Source of the DNA: Chthoniobacterales bacterium
GTDB taxonomy: Bacteria; Verrucomicrobiota; Verrucomicrobiia; Chthoniobacterales; UBA10450
Length of the DNA: 5,195 bases
Direction: 5' to 3'
Assembly (NCBI GenBank): GCA_013695905.1
Contig: JACCZQ010000132.1
Location: forward strand, 1 to 5,195
Part shown: positions 1 through 5,195 of the stretch, piece after piece
Position numbering within the stretch: the first letter of the stretch is position 1
Layout of the letters: each line of letters begins with the position of its first letter
Program-made: the position numbers and the translations under genes
The notes under the pieces: generated by a model
What the model was told of the DNA's origin: nothing
The model's database searches: none
The model's input: the letters and a program-made list of their open reading frames with translations, nothing else

Positions 1-422
1 ACCACGAAGTGCGTCGCGTGGCCGGCGAAACCCTGCACCGAAGGGCTCACGGAGAGGACCGCGTAAGTCGCGGCCGCCGCGCACGCCGCGGGCAGCCGGA
101 CGAGTCGTCGCGCCAGCAGGAAGAGCAGCGCAATGGTCGCGGCATTTACGAGGAGCAGGCCCAGATGAATGCCGCGCGTCGTTTGTCCGAACACCGCCAT
201 GAGCAGCGCGTACGCTGCGTAGGTGCCGGGGAATTTCATGTTGTAGGCGAGTTGATACGGCGGCACGCCCTGCAAGAGCAATTGCCCGGCGTAGGCGTAT
301 TCGCCTTCGTCCCGCTCCAGCGGCACCTCGAGCAAACGGACGCGGATCGCCAGCACCACCACGAGGGTGAGCGCCAGCAGCGCGAGCCAGCCGATCTGCA
401 GAGCCTGGCCGCGCGGCCTCAC
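1..422 (-). CDS. PMT/ArnT-like membrane glycosyltransferase (GT-C fold), N-terminal part, cut by window edge
   Basis: Reading the minus strand from a GTG at 422-420 gives 140 uninterrupted codons to the window edge. Residues 8-28 form a hydrophobic first membrane helix (LQIGWLALLALTLVVVLAIRV). The following loop contains ERDEGEYAYAGQLLLQG at 36-52; an acidic DEG-Y pair after helix 1 is the catalytic-loop signature of dolichyl- or polyprenyl-phosphate-sugar transferases such as PMT and ArnT. Further hydrophobic stretches lie at about 68-79, 85-104 and 112-126. Such enzymes move a sugar from a lipid-phosphate carrier to an acceptor on the outer face of the inner membrane; the substrate here cannot be told. 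Full-length members usually exceed 450 residues, so most of the protein lies outside the window. The GTG overlaps the thioredoxin stop as GTGA, which supports this start and translational coupling. The family call rests on the motif and topology only. Confidence 0.8.
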   Translation of the reverse strand, partial: MRPRGQALQIGWLALLALTLVVVLAIRVRLLEVPLERDEGEYAYAGQLLLQGVPPYQLAYNMKFPGTYAAYALLMAVFGQTTRGIHLGLLLVNAATIALLFLLARRLVRLPAACAAAATYAVLSVSPSVQGFAGHATHFV

Positions 423-877
423 CGGCGGATCGACTGCTCCAGGAATTGCGTGATGCGGGCGGCGGGCAGCGCGCCCATCTCGCGCGCGATCTCGGTGCCG
501 CGCTGCAGCACCACCATGGTGGGAATGGAGTTAATCCGGAACCTGCTCGCGAGCTCGGGCAGCTGCTCGGTGTTCACCTTCGCCACGATCCAGCGACCGG
601 CGCTGGCCGCCGCCACTTTCGTGAATTCCGGCGCGACCATTTTGCACGGACCGCACCACGGCGCCCAGAAATCGACCAGCACCGGGAGCGTGGAACGTGT
701 CGTTAGGGCGGTGAACACTCGCTCGCTCGCGAGGTCGATCGGCACGGCTGGTGGTGAGAGTTCGCTCCGGCATTTGCCGCACCGGAACGTGGTGCCGAAC
801 CCCTCGTAACGCAGGCGATTGCGTTGTCCGCATTGCGGGCATGCCAACAGCAGCCCCTGCTCGTCCGGTTCCATCAT
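419..877 (-). CDS. trxC: Thioredoxin with N-terminal zinc ribbon (thioredoxin-2/TrxC type)
   Basis: This is a 152-residue cytosolic thiol-disulfide reductase. Residues 13-36 form a zinc ribbon with two Cys pairs, CPQC (13-16) and CGKC (33-36), the hallmark that separates thioredoxin 2 from thioredoxin 1. The thioredoxin fold follows from about residue 50: buried Asp69 in LVDFWAPWCGPCK, redox cysteines Cys75 and Cys78, and the cis-proline in NSIPTMVV (Pro119). All key residues are present. E. coli TrxC has 139 residues, so the length fits. No signal peptide is seen. Two adjacent ATG codons (877 and 874) are possible starts; the first overlaps the stop of the upstream oxidoreductase as ATGA, and GGAG lies 5 nt before the first and 8 nt before the second. 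The stop overlaps the next gene's GTG. Its role is probably reduction of oxidised cytosolic proteins; a specific partner is not evident. The symbol is by family resemblance. Confidence 0.93.
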   Translation of the reverse strand: MMEPDEQGLLLACPQCGQRNRLRYEGFGTTFRCGKCRSELSPPAVPIDLASERVFTALTTRSTLPVLVDFWAPWCGPCKMVAPEFTKVAAASAGRWIVAKVNTEQLPELASRFRINSIPTMVVLQRGTEIAREMGALPAARITQFLEQSIRR

Positions 878-2448
878 AACGACTCCAATACTTTCATCGC
901 CGCGTTATGGCCGGGAATGCCGCTGACGGCGCCGCCGCGATGCGCGCTGGAGCCGCAGAGGAAGACGTTCTGCCATTCTGTCTCCACACCCCACGTGCCG
1001 ACCTGCTCCTCGTCTGGCGCGAAGGGAAACGTCGGCGCGTCCTGGAAGATATTGCCGTGGTAGAGACCGAGCGCGTCCTCGATATCGACCGGGCTCTTGC
1101 TTTCAAGGCAGAGGCTGCCGTCCCGCTGCACCGCGAGGCAATCTTCCAGCGGCTCCTCCAGCCATTGATTCATGCTCTGGAGGAACTTCTGCTCCGCTGC
1201 GGCGCGCACGTTCTTGTTGTCGCGCGAGAAGAGCGGCCACGGCGTGTCGAGCCCGAACAGCGTCATGGTGTGGTAACCCTGCGCGCGCAGCTCGGGCGAG
1301 AGAATGCTGTCGTCGGTGAGCGTGTGGCAGTACACCTCGCCCGGCGATTGCTCCGGCAGTCGCCCCGCCAGCGCTTGCTCGTAGCTGCGGTTCATCTGCT
1401 CGTAGCCTTCGTCGGTGTGGAAGGTGCCGCAGAATGCCTCCGCGCTGGAGGGACGCTGCGCCTTTAGTTTCGGGAGCCGGCGCAGGAGCATGTTGATCTT
1501 GAAGACGGAGCCATCGTCCGTGCGATCGGGCTCATAGAGGTGCCCGGTGTAACGCGCGAGAACGTTGCGGCCGAAGTTCACGAGCAGAAAACGCGCATCG
1601 ATGGTGTGCTGCTTGCCGTTCACTTCGAACTGCACCGACCGCGTCGTCCCGTTCAAGTGCAGCTTCTGCAGGTGGACGCGGGTGAGCATCTCGGCGCCAC
1701 CGGCGCGCGCGACGCGCTCGAGTGCACCGGCGACCGCGCCCATGCCGCCGACGGGCACTTTCCACTCGCCGGTCTTGTTCCCGATGAGGTGGTAGAGAAA
1801 ACAACGATTCTGCAGCAGCGATGGATCGTGCGGGTGCGTGAGCACACCGATCTTTCCGTCGGTGAGCACCAGCCCGCGGACGAGGTCGTTCTGCAGATAA
1901 CGCTCGATGGCGAGGCCGAGCGGCTCCTCCACGAAACTGCGCCAGGCTTCCCGCGAGACCTCGTCGGTCTCGAAGCGCTGGCGGAGTTGTTCCTTCGCGA
2001 CGAGCGGGTCGATCATGCCGTCCCAGCAGTGCTCCGCGAAGACGCGCGCGAGCTGATAGAAACGCTGCAGCTGCTCGTGCTCGGTGTCGTGGCCAGTGAG
2101 CTCACGCATCGAGCGGCGGCTTTGTGCTTCGTCCACGTTGCTGAGGAGCAGGCCGGAGTGGGTGCCGTTCCGCACGTAGGGCGTGAATGAGCCGGTGGCG
2201 CGGCGCCGCAGCTTCAGCCGGAGACCGAGATCGCGGATGATCTTCTCCGGGAAGAGACTCACGAGATACGAATAGCGCGAGAGTCGCGCCTCGAAATCCG
2301 GGAAGACCTGCTGCGAAGTGGTGGCGCCGCCGATGTAATCGTTCTTCTCCAGCAGGAGCACGCTCAGACCGGCGCGGCCGAGGTACGCAGCCGCGACGAG
2401 GCCGTTGTGGCCGGCGCCCAAAATCACGACGTCGTAATGCGATTTCAT
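874..2448 (-). CDS. FAD-dependent oxidoreductase, phytoene-desaturase-like (COG1233 / PYROXD2 type)
   Basis: This is a 524-residue flavoprotein. The N-terminus YDVVILGAGHNGLVAAAYLGRAG is a Rossmann dinucleotide-binding motif (GAGHNG at 11-16), with the ribose-binding Glu34 in LLLEKND and the following IGGATTSQ (39-46), as in the CrtI / amine-oxidase superfamily. The C-terminus carries the matching FAD-closing motif: FLCGSSAHRGGAVSGIPGHNAAM, with CG at 498-499 and GIPGHNAA at 510-517. The pattern GAGHNGLVAAAYL plus CGSxAHxGG...PGHNAA resembles the PYROXD2-like branch rather than true carotenoid desaturases. The length is normal and both FAD motifs are intact, so the gene looks functional. The substrate is unknown; no carotenoid genes lie nearby. 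No signal peptide is seen, so it probably acts in the cytosol or at the membrane surface. It is the first gene of the leftward operon in this window. The start at 2448 places the Rossmann motif at the expected distance, although no strong ribosome site precedes it. Confidence 0.9.
   Translation of the reverse strand: MKSHYDVVILGAGHNGLVAAAYLGRAGLSVLLLEKNDYIGGATTSQQVFPDFEARLSRYSYLVSLFPEKIIRDLGLRLKLRRRATGSFTPYVRNGTHSGLLLSNVDEAQSRRSMRELTGHDTEHEQLQRFYQLARVFAEHCWDGMIDPLVAKEQLRQRFETDEVSREAWRSFVEEPLGLAIERYLQNDLVRGLVLTDGKIGVLTHPHDPSLLQNRCFLYHLIGNKTGEWKVPVGGMGAVAGALERVARAGGAEMLTRVHLQKLHLNGTTRSVQFEVNGKQHTIDARFLLVNFGRNVLARYTGHLYEPDRTDDGSVFKINMLLRRLPKLKAQRPSSAEAFCGTFHTDEGYEQMNRSYEQALAGRLPEQSPGEVYCHTLTDDSILSPELRAQGYHTMTLFGLDTPWPLFSRDNKNVRAAAEQKFLQSMNQWLEEPLEDCLAVQRDGSLCLESKSPVDIEDALGLYHGNIFQDAPTFPFAPDEEQVGTWGVETEWQNVFLCGSSAHRGGAVSGIPGHNAAMKVLESL
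883..886 (-). promoter_or_regulatory. Shine-Dalgarno (GGAG) for the thioredoxin gene, inside the end of the oxidoreductase gene
   Basis: On the minus strand GGAG stands 5 nt before the first ATG and 8 nt before the second ATG of the thioredoxin gene. It lies within the last codons of the oxidoreductase. The 8-nt spacing suits the second ATG better, so the protein may start at Met2. It is the clearest Shine-Dalgarno site I found in the window. Confidence 0.55.
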
Positions 2449-2547
2449 CCGTTGGGAACAGTCTGCCGAATTTTCCGCGGGTGAAAAGCACCGGCATGTC
2501 GCGGTTTTTCATTCTCTCGTGGCGGCGCGGCGGCTACTCTGGCGCGC
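2449..2547. promoter_or_regulatory. Divergent intergenic spacer, probable promoters for both directions
   Basis: These 99 bp separate the start codons of the leftward oxidoreductase and the rightward aminotransferase, so promoters for both must lie here or overlap the genes. On the plus strand TACTCT (2535-2540) could be a -10 element, only 7 nt before the ATG, with a T-rich stretch (2505-2517) upstream; no good -35 match at standard spacing is seen. No inverted repeat that would suggest an operator stands out. Neither start codon has a convincing Shine-Dalgarno sequence. The promoter positions are an inference. Confidence 0.4.
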
Positions 2548-2640
2548 ATGAACAGGAATACGATCTCGCGTCGCCAATTCGCGCGTTTGCTAGGTGCAGG
2601 TGCAGCCCTCGTCGCAGCGAAACCGGCCCTTTCCCTGGCG
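2548..2640 (+). other. Twin-arginine (Tat) signal peptide of the aminotransferase
   Basis: Codons 1-31 encode a short polar n-region, the motif S-R-R-Q-F-A-R (7-13), a moderately hydrophobic Ala/Leu-rich h-region and an S-L-A end (29-31). The motif matches the Tat consensus S/T-R-R-x-F-L-K well except Ala at the sixth position and Arg at the seventh. Tat exports folded, cofactor-loaded proteins, which suits a PLP enzyme. The cleavage point is inferred from the small-x-Ala rule. Confidence 0.8.
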
Positions 2641-3663
2641 CGCTCGCCTGCGCCCAAAACAGCCGCTTCCGAGCTGGTGCGGCTCGGCTCGAATGAGAAT
2701 TCCTACGGCCCATCGCCGAAGGCGCTCCAGGCGATCACCGATTCGTTCCAAGACGCCTGCCGCTATCCATACGGCCACGTCGATACGCTGCTGGAGGCGC
2801 TCGCGAAACGTGAGGGGGTGGCACCGGAGCAGATTCTGCTGGGGGCCGGTTCCAGTGAGATCCTCATGCTGTGCGCGGCGGCGTTCACCGGCTCCGGCGA
2901 TCGGACGCTGGTGCTGGCAGACCCGACCTTCGAATTGATCGCGCGGCCCGCGAGTTTCCATGGTGCGGAAGTGGTGAAGGTGCCGCTCACCAGCACTTAC
3001 GCGCACGATCTGCCGAAGATGGCCGCGGCGGCGAAGCGGGGGCTGGTTTACATCTGCAACCCGAACAACCCCACCGCGAGTCTCACCCCCAAAAGCGAGC
3101 TACGGGAGTTTATCGGCACGCTGCCACACGAGGTCGCCATCCTGGTCGATGAGGCCTACCACGACTACGTCGAGAGCGACGACTACGAGAGCGTGATCCC
3201 GATGATCAAGGACCATCCCAACCTGATCGTCGCCCGCACGTTCTCGAAGATCTACGGCATGGCCGGCGTCCGCTGTGGCTACTGCATTGCTCAGCCGGAG
3301 ACGATCAAACAGCTGCGCCCGCATCAGTCGCCCCACACCGTCAGCATCCCGGCGCTGGCGGCTGCGGTCGCGAGCGTGAAGGATCGCGAGCACGTGCCGA
3401 AGTATCGCGCGTTGAACCGGAAGACGCGGGCGACCGTCACCGCTGACCTTGACGCGATGGGCTACAAATCCATCCCGTCCGAAGGCAATTTCGTGATGGT
3501 CGACCTCCAGCAGCCCGTGGAGCCGCTGATCCAGGCGATGCGCGAGCGGAAGGTGGTCGTCGGCCGCCTCTTCCCGGCGTTGCCAAACCACCTGCGCGTG
3601 ACCATTGCGAAAGAGAGTGAGATGAAGGCATTCCTCGCCGCGTTCCGCGAGGTGATGGCCTAA
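2548..3663 (+). CDS. Tat-exported PLP-dependent aminotransferase, histidinol-phosphate aminotransferase-like
   Basis: The 371-residue protein has two parts. Residues 1-31 are a twin-arginine signal peptide: ISRRQFARLL (RR at 8-9, Phe11), a hydrophobic core of Leu, Ala, Gly and Val (14-24), and a possible signal peptidase site after SLA (29-31). From residue 43 the body begins as in HisC (LVRLGSNENSYGPSP). Visible fold-type-I PLP residues are GAGSSE (99-104, phosphate cup), NPNNPT (171-176, with Asn174), DEAYHDY (Asp201, Tyr204), the Schiff-base Lys234 in TFSKIYGMAG, Arg242 in VRCGY, and a C-terminal LRVTI substrate-type arginine. All catalytic positions are kept, so it should be active. The body is close to HisC in size, so the leader is an addition to a complete enzyme. 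No other his genes are near, and export argues against histidine synthesis; the true amino donor and acceptor are unknown. The start gives the complete Tat motif. Confidence 0.9.
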   Translation: MNRNTISRRQFARLLGAGAALVAAKPALSLARSPAPKTAASELVRLGSNENSYGPSPKALQAITDSFQDACRYPYGHVDTLLEALAKREGVAPEQILLGAGSSEILMLCAAAFTGSGDRTLVLADPTFELIARPASFHGAEVVKVPLTSTYAHDLPKMAAAAKRGLVYICNPNNPTASLTPKSELREFIGTLPHEVAILVDEAYHDYVESDDYESVIPMIKDHPNLIVARTFSKIYGMAGVRCGYCIAQPETIKQLRPHQSPHTVSIPALAAAVASVKDREHVPKYRALNRKTRATVTADLDAMGYKSIPSEGNFVMVDLQQPVEPLIQAMRERKVVVGRLFPALPNHLRVTIAKESEMKAFLAAFREVMA

Positions 3664-3707
3664 CGAAACTGATTCGCCGCCGCGAAAACTTCTGCGAACA
3701 TATCCCC
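3664..3707 (+). promoter_or_regulatory. 44-bp spacer between aminotransferase and response regulator
   Basis: The spacer holds no hairpin or T-run that would end transcription, so the two plus-strand genes may share a transcript. A CATATC / TATCCC segment ends a few bases before the GTG and could be a -10 box giving a very short leader. There is no clear Shine-Dalgarno sequence. Both readings are tentative. Confidence 0.3.
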
Positions 3708-4118
3708 GTGCGAGTGCTTATCGCAGACGACCAGAGGAGCGTTGGGACATCACTGGCCTCGCTCGTGGAGCAGTGCGGCCACGAGGTGGTCGAGGTGGTC
3801 AGTTCCGGCCTGGAAGCGATCCATGCCTACACGCGTCACCAGCCGGAAGTGGTGCTGATGGATTACTGGATGCCGCGGCTGAACGGTGCCACCGCCTGCC
3901 GCAACATCCTCTCCCGCGATGCGAAGGCCCGCATTATCCTCATCTCCGGCACCGAGCTGACGCAGGAGCTCGTCGATTCGGGCGCGGTGGCGATTCTCAA
4001 GAAACCGGTCACGCTCGATCAAATTTACGCTGCGTTGTATGCCGCCGGTTCACCGCAGGAACCGGCGCTCCGTGACAAGGAGAAGACCGATGCTACGGCT
4101 CCTGAAACTTCTGAATAA
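3708..4118 (+). CDS. Stand-alone response regulator, receiver domain only (CheY-like)
   Basis: The protein has 136 residues, and residues 2 to about 112 form one receiver domain. Visible active-site residues are the acidic pair Asp7-Asp8 (LIADDQ), the phospho-acceptor Asp52 in VVLMDYWMPRLNG, the switch hydroxyl Ser80 in IILISGTE, and Lys99 followed by Pro100 in ILKKPVT. All are intact, so phosphorylation is likely. No DNA-binding or enzymatic output domain follows; the last 24 or so residues are a hydrophilic tail rich in Glu, Asp, Lys, Thr and Pro, probably disordered. Such single-domain regulators act by protein contact or in phosphorelays. No histidine kinase is in the window, so the partner is unknown. 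The start is GTG; starting there places beta-1 (RVLIADD) right at the N-terminus, as is usual. It lies 44 bp after the aminotransferase on the same strand. Its 3' end overlaps the kinase remnant on the other strand by 26 bp. Confidence 0.92.
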   Translation: MRVLIADDQRSVGTSLASLVEQCGHEVVEVVSSGLEAIHAYTRHQPEVVLMDYWMPRLNGATACRNILSRDAKARIILISGTELTQELVDSGAVAILKKPVTLDQIYAALYAAGSPQEPALRDKEKTDATAPETSE

Positions 4119-4250
4119 TCTCCGCCGGGAGTAAGGGTGTCGCGCCGTCGTGGGACGCGACAAATGCTCCCAGCCGACACGCGTTCCGCAGGACCTCAGC
4201 CGGCTCCGTCCCGCGGGTGAGCCCCACCATCAGCCCGGCCATGAAAGCGT
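4093..4250 (-). pseudogene. 3' remnant of a PfkB-family sugar kinase (fructokinase-like)
   Basis: The minus strand from about 4250 to a TAG at 4095-4093 encodes 51 recognisable C-terminal codons of a PfkB/ribokinase-family kinase. The start AFMAGLMVGL corresponds to the segment right after the catalytic GAGD motif, and RNACRLGAFVASHDGATPLLP is the usual A-N-A-x-G-A-x-x-x-x-x-G-A-T-P-x-x-P ending. The GAGD motif is gone: the bases that would encode its Asp now read as His, because transporter sequence begins immediately upstream. Family members have about 290-310 residues, so some 240-255 are missing. A longer frame that starts at 4380 exists, but its N-terminal part is only the shadow frame of the transporter. 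No activity is possible. The intact gene would have phosphorylated a sugar, perhaps fructose, brought in by the neighbouring transporter. Confidence 0.78.
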
Positions 4251-5177
4251 GAACCTGCTCGCGGCGAAAATGATCATGGCCACGATGTTGTAGCCTTGCG
4301 CGGCGACTTCGGCTTCCGATTCCGCCATGCCACGCCCCATCAACACCTCGGTCCCGTATTGCATGATGAACGTCCAGCACATGATCTGCGCCGCGATGTA
4401 AAAGAACTGCGCCACCACGCCTTCGCGGTAGCGTTTGTTCCTGAGCAACCGGCCGACCGTGCCGCGCAAATCGAGCCGGTGCGTCGAAGCGGCAGCGTGC
4501 GGCATTTTCATGATCGCGATCACGACGAAGAACAGGATGATCACCAGCGCGATCCCGACGTAGGGGCCGCGAATAATGGTGAGATCGCTCGCGGTGACGG
4601 CGGCGAGTTGCTCCGGCGGGAGCGCGGCGCGTTCGGCCTGCGTGGCGCTGTTCAGGCGGGCGAGGATGACTTGCTGCGCGGTGAACATCCCCAGCAACGA
4701 GCCGAGAGGATTAAAGGCCTGCGCCACATTCAGCCGCAGCGGCGCCGTCTCCTCGGAACCCATCGAAAGGATGTAAGGGTTCGCGGTGGTCTCGAGAAAC
4801 GAGAGGCCGCAGGTGAGGATGAAATACGCCACCAGAAACGGCCAGAACGCCATCATCATGCTCGCCGGGATGAAGAGCAGCGCGCCGGTCGCATAAAGTC
4901 CGAGGCCAACGAGGATGCCGCTCTTGTAGGTGAAGCGCTTGATGAACATCGCGGCCGGAAACGCCATCGCGAAGTAGCCGCCGCAGAAGGCGAACTGCAC
5001 CAGCGAGCCCTCGAAGTCGCTCATGAGGAGGATCCGCGAGAACGCCTTCACCATTGGGTTCGTGATGTCGTTGGCGAATCCCCAGAGCGGGAACACCACC
5101 GCCACGAGGACGAACGGGATGAGATACTGCGGCGGGATCAACCGGCTGGACGGGGGCGCAGGCGGAGTGATCTCCAT
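4230..5177 (-). CDS. FucP-family MFS sugar/proton symporter, C-terminally truncated (probable pseudogene)
   Basis: The reading frame is 315 residues, against about 410-440 for FucP/GluP-type sugar permeases. Homology to L-fucose permease is visible throughout: LWGFANDITNPM (31-42), SLVQFAFCGGYFAMAFPA (58-75), FTYKSGILVGLGLYATGALLF, GLSFLETTANPYI (124-136), RLNVAQAFNPLGSLLG, and AQFFYIAAQIMCWTFIMQY. Asp37 and Glu129 align by eye with Asp46 and Glu135 of E. coli FucP, which are needed for proton and sugar coupling. About eight membrane helices are present. Homology stops at SRF (307-309), where the family continues into the last helices; the frame ends with six unrelated residues, TLSWPG, read out of frame in kinase sequence. 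About 100-125 residues are missing, so the product is almost certainly inactive unless the junction is an assembly error. The ATG at 5177 is followed by a short Pro-rich cytosolic tail and helix 1. The sugar specificity cannot be assigned. Confidence 0.85.
   Translation of the reverse strand: MEITPPAPPSSRLIPPQYLIPFVLVAVVFPLWGFANDITNPMVKAFSRILLMSDFEGSLVQFAFCGGYFAMAFPAAMFIKRFTYKSGILVGLGLYATGALLFIPASMMMAFWPFLVAYFILTCGLSFLETTANPYILSMGSEETAPLRLNVAQAFNPLGSLLGMFTAQQVILARLNSATQAERAALPPEQLAAVTASDLTIIRGPYVGIALVIILFFVVIAIMKMPHAAASTHRLDLRGTVGRLLRNKRYREGVVAQFFYIAAQIMCWTFIMQYGTEVLMGRGMAESEAEVAAQGYNIVAMIIFAASRFTLSWPG
4241..4260 (-). other. Deletion (or misassembly) junction between transporter and kinase
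   Basis: Read on the minus strand, transporter codons ending in AGC AGG TTC (4259-4251) are followed at once by ACGCTTTCATGGCC, which fits the kinase codons (G)AC GCT TTC ATG GCC. The break is therefore at about 4250/4251, give or take a few bases. The two frames are shifted, so no fusion protein results. No inverted repeat, target duplication or insertion-sequence end is seen at the point. Confidence 0.7.
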
Positions 5178-5195
5178 GCAGCGGTAGCTTAGTGC
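5178..5195 (-). promoter_or_regulatory. Start of the upstream region of the transporter gene
   Basis: Only 18 bp upstream of the transporter ATG are in the window. They contain TAAGCT and GCTACCGC close to the ATG and no Shine-Dalgarno sequence. A TA-containing -10-like hexamer close to the start is possible, but the -35 region is outside the window. Confidence 0.2.

Noticed and set aside
9..809. Long plus-strand open frame of 266 codons
   Set aside because: It is Arg/His/Gln-rich without domain or motif and lies antisense to the thioredoxin and the glycosyltransferase fragment, both of which show clear family signatures. It is a by-product of high GC.
907..2190. Plus-strand open frames of 186 and 216 codons opposite the oxidoreductase
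   Set aside because: The minus strand has a full-length flavoprotein with both FAD motifs; the opposite frames show no recognisable domain.
2481..2696. GTG-initiated plus-strand frame overlapping the aminotransferase start
   Set aside because: It runs through the intergenic spacer into the aminotransferase in another frame, has no ribosome site and no recognisable motif.
3100..3591. Minus-strand open frame of 163 codons opposite the aminotransferase
   Set aside because: It is a shadow of the aminotransferase coding frame with no motif of its own.
4138..4162. Inverted repeat TGTCGCG...CGCGACA (7-bp stem, 11-nt loop) 19 nt after the regulator stop, considered as a terminator
   Set aside because: No T-run follows on either strand, and it falls in the kinase remnant's codons. 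Such GC-rich repeats occur by chance in this composition.
4093..4380. Minus-strand open frame of 95 codons taken as one intact small protein
   Set aside because: Only its last 51 codons are kinase-like; the first part is a shifted frame of transporter codons. It arises by chance at the junction.
4296..5192. Plus-strand open frame of 298 codons opposite the transporter
   Set aside because: Its composition is extremely Arg/His/Glu-rich, as expected from the complement of a hydrophobic membrane protein, and the minus strand clearly encodes a FucP-like permease.

Overview
The window is high-GC (roughly 60-65% by eye), gene-dense bacterial DNA. It carries parts of two leftward gene groups around a short rightward pair. 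It encodes a Tat-type signal peptide and two polytopic inner-membrane proteins, so a Gram-negative-type envelope is likely. The gene style (weak or absent Shine-Dalgarno sequences at first genes, a GT-C glycosyltransferase with a DEGEYAYAG motif, a FucP-type transporter beside a PfkB kinase) reminds me of Verrucomicrobiota. That placement is an impression, not a demonstration.

Left part (1-2448, minus strand): a tightly packed operon read right to left. It has a COG1233/phytoene-desaturase-like FAD oxidoreductase, a zinc-ribbon thioredoxin of the thioredoxin-2 (TrxC) type, and the N-terminal 140 residues of a PMT/ArnT-like membrane glycosyltransferase that runs off the left edge. The two junctions are ATGA and GTGA stop/start overlaps, so the three genes are probably co-transcribed and translationally coupled. 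The glycosyltransferase fragment lies opposite a long spurious plus-strand reading frame and is easily missed.

Middle (2449-4118): a 99-bp divergent spacer is followed by a plus-strand pair. The first is a HisC-like PLP aminotransferase preceded by a clear twin-arginine signal peptide, so it is probably exported. The second, 44 bp on, is a stand-alone CheY-like response regulator starting with GTG.

Right part (4093-5177, minus strand): a FucP-family sugar/proton symporter that is intact through about residue 309 and then breaks abruptly. It joins, out of frame, the last 51 codons of a PfkB-family sugar kinase. The join is at about 4250/4251. The simplest reading is a deletion of roughly 1.1 kb that removed the end of the transporter and most of the kinase, or an assembly error of the same shape. 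A sugar uptake-and-phosphorylation pair has been destroyed, or wrongly joined, here. The kinase remnant also overlaps the 3' end of the response regulator by 26 bp on the opposite strand.

I see no RNA gene, CRISPR array, insertion sequence or convincing terminator. I did not find a clearly new multi-gene system. The two most noteworthy items are the exported aminotransferase and the transporter-kinase deletion junction.
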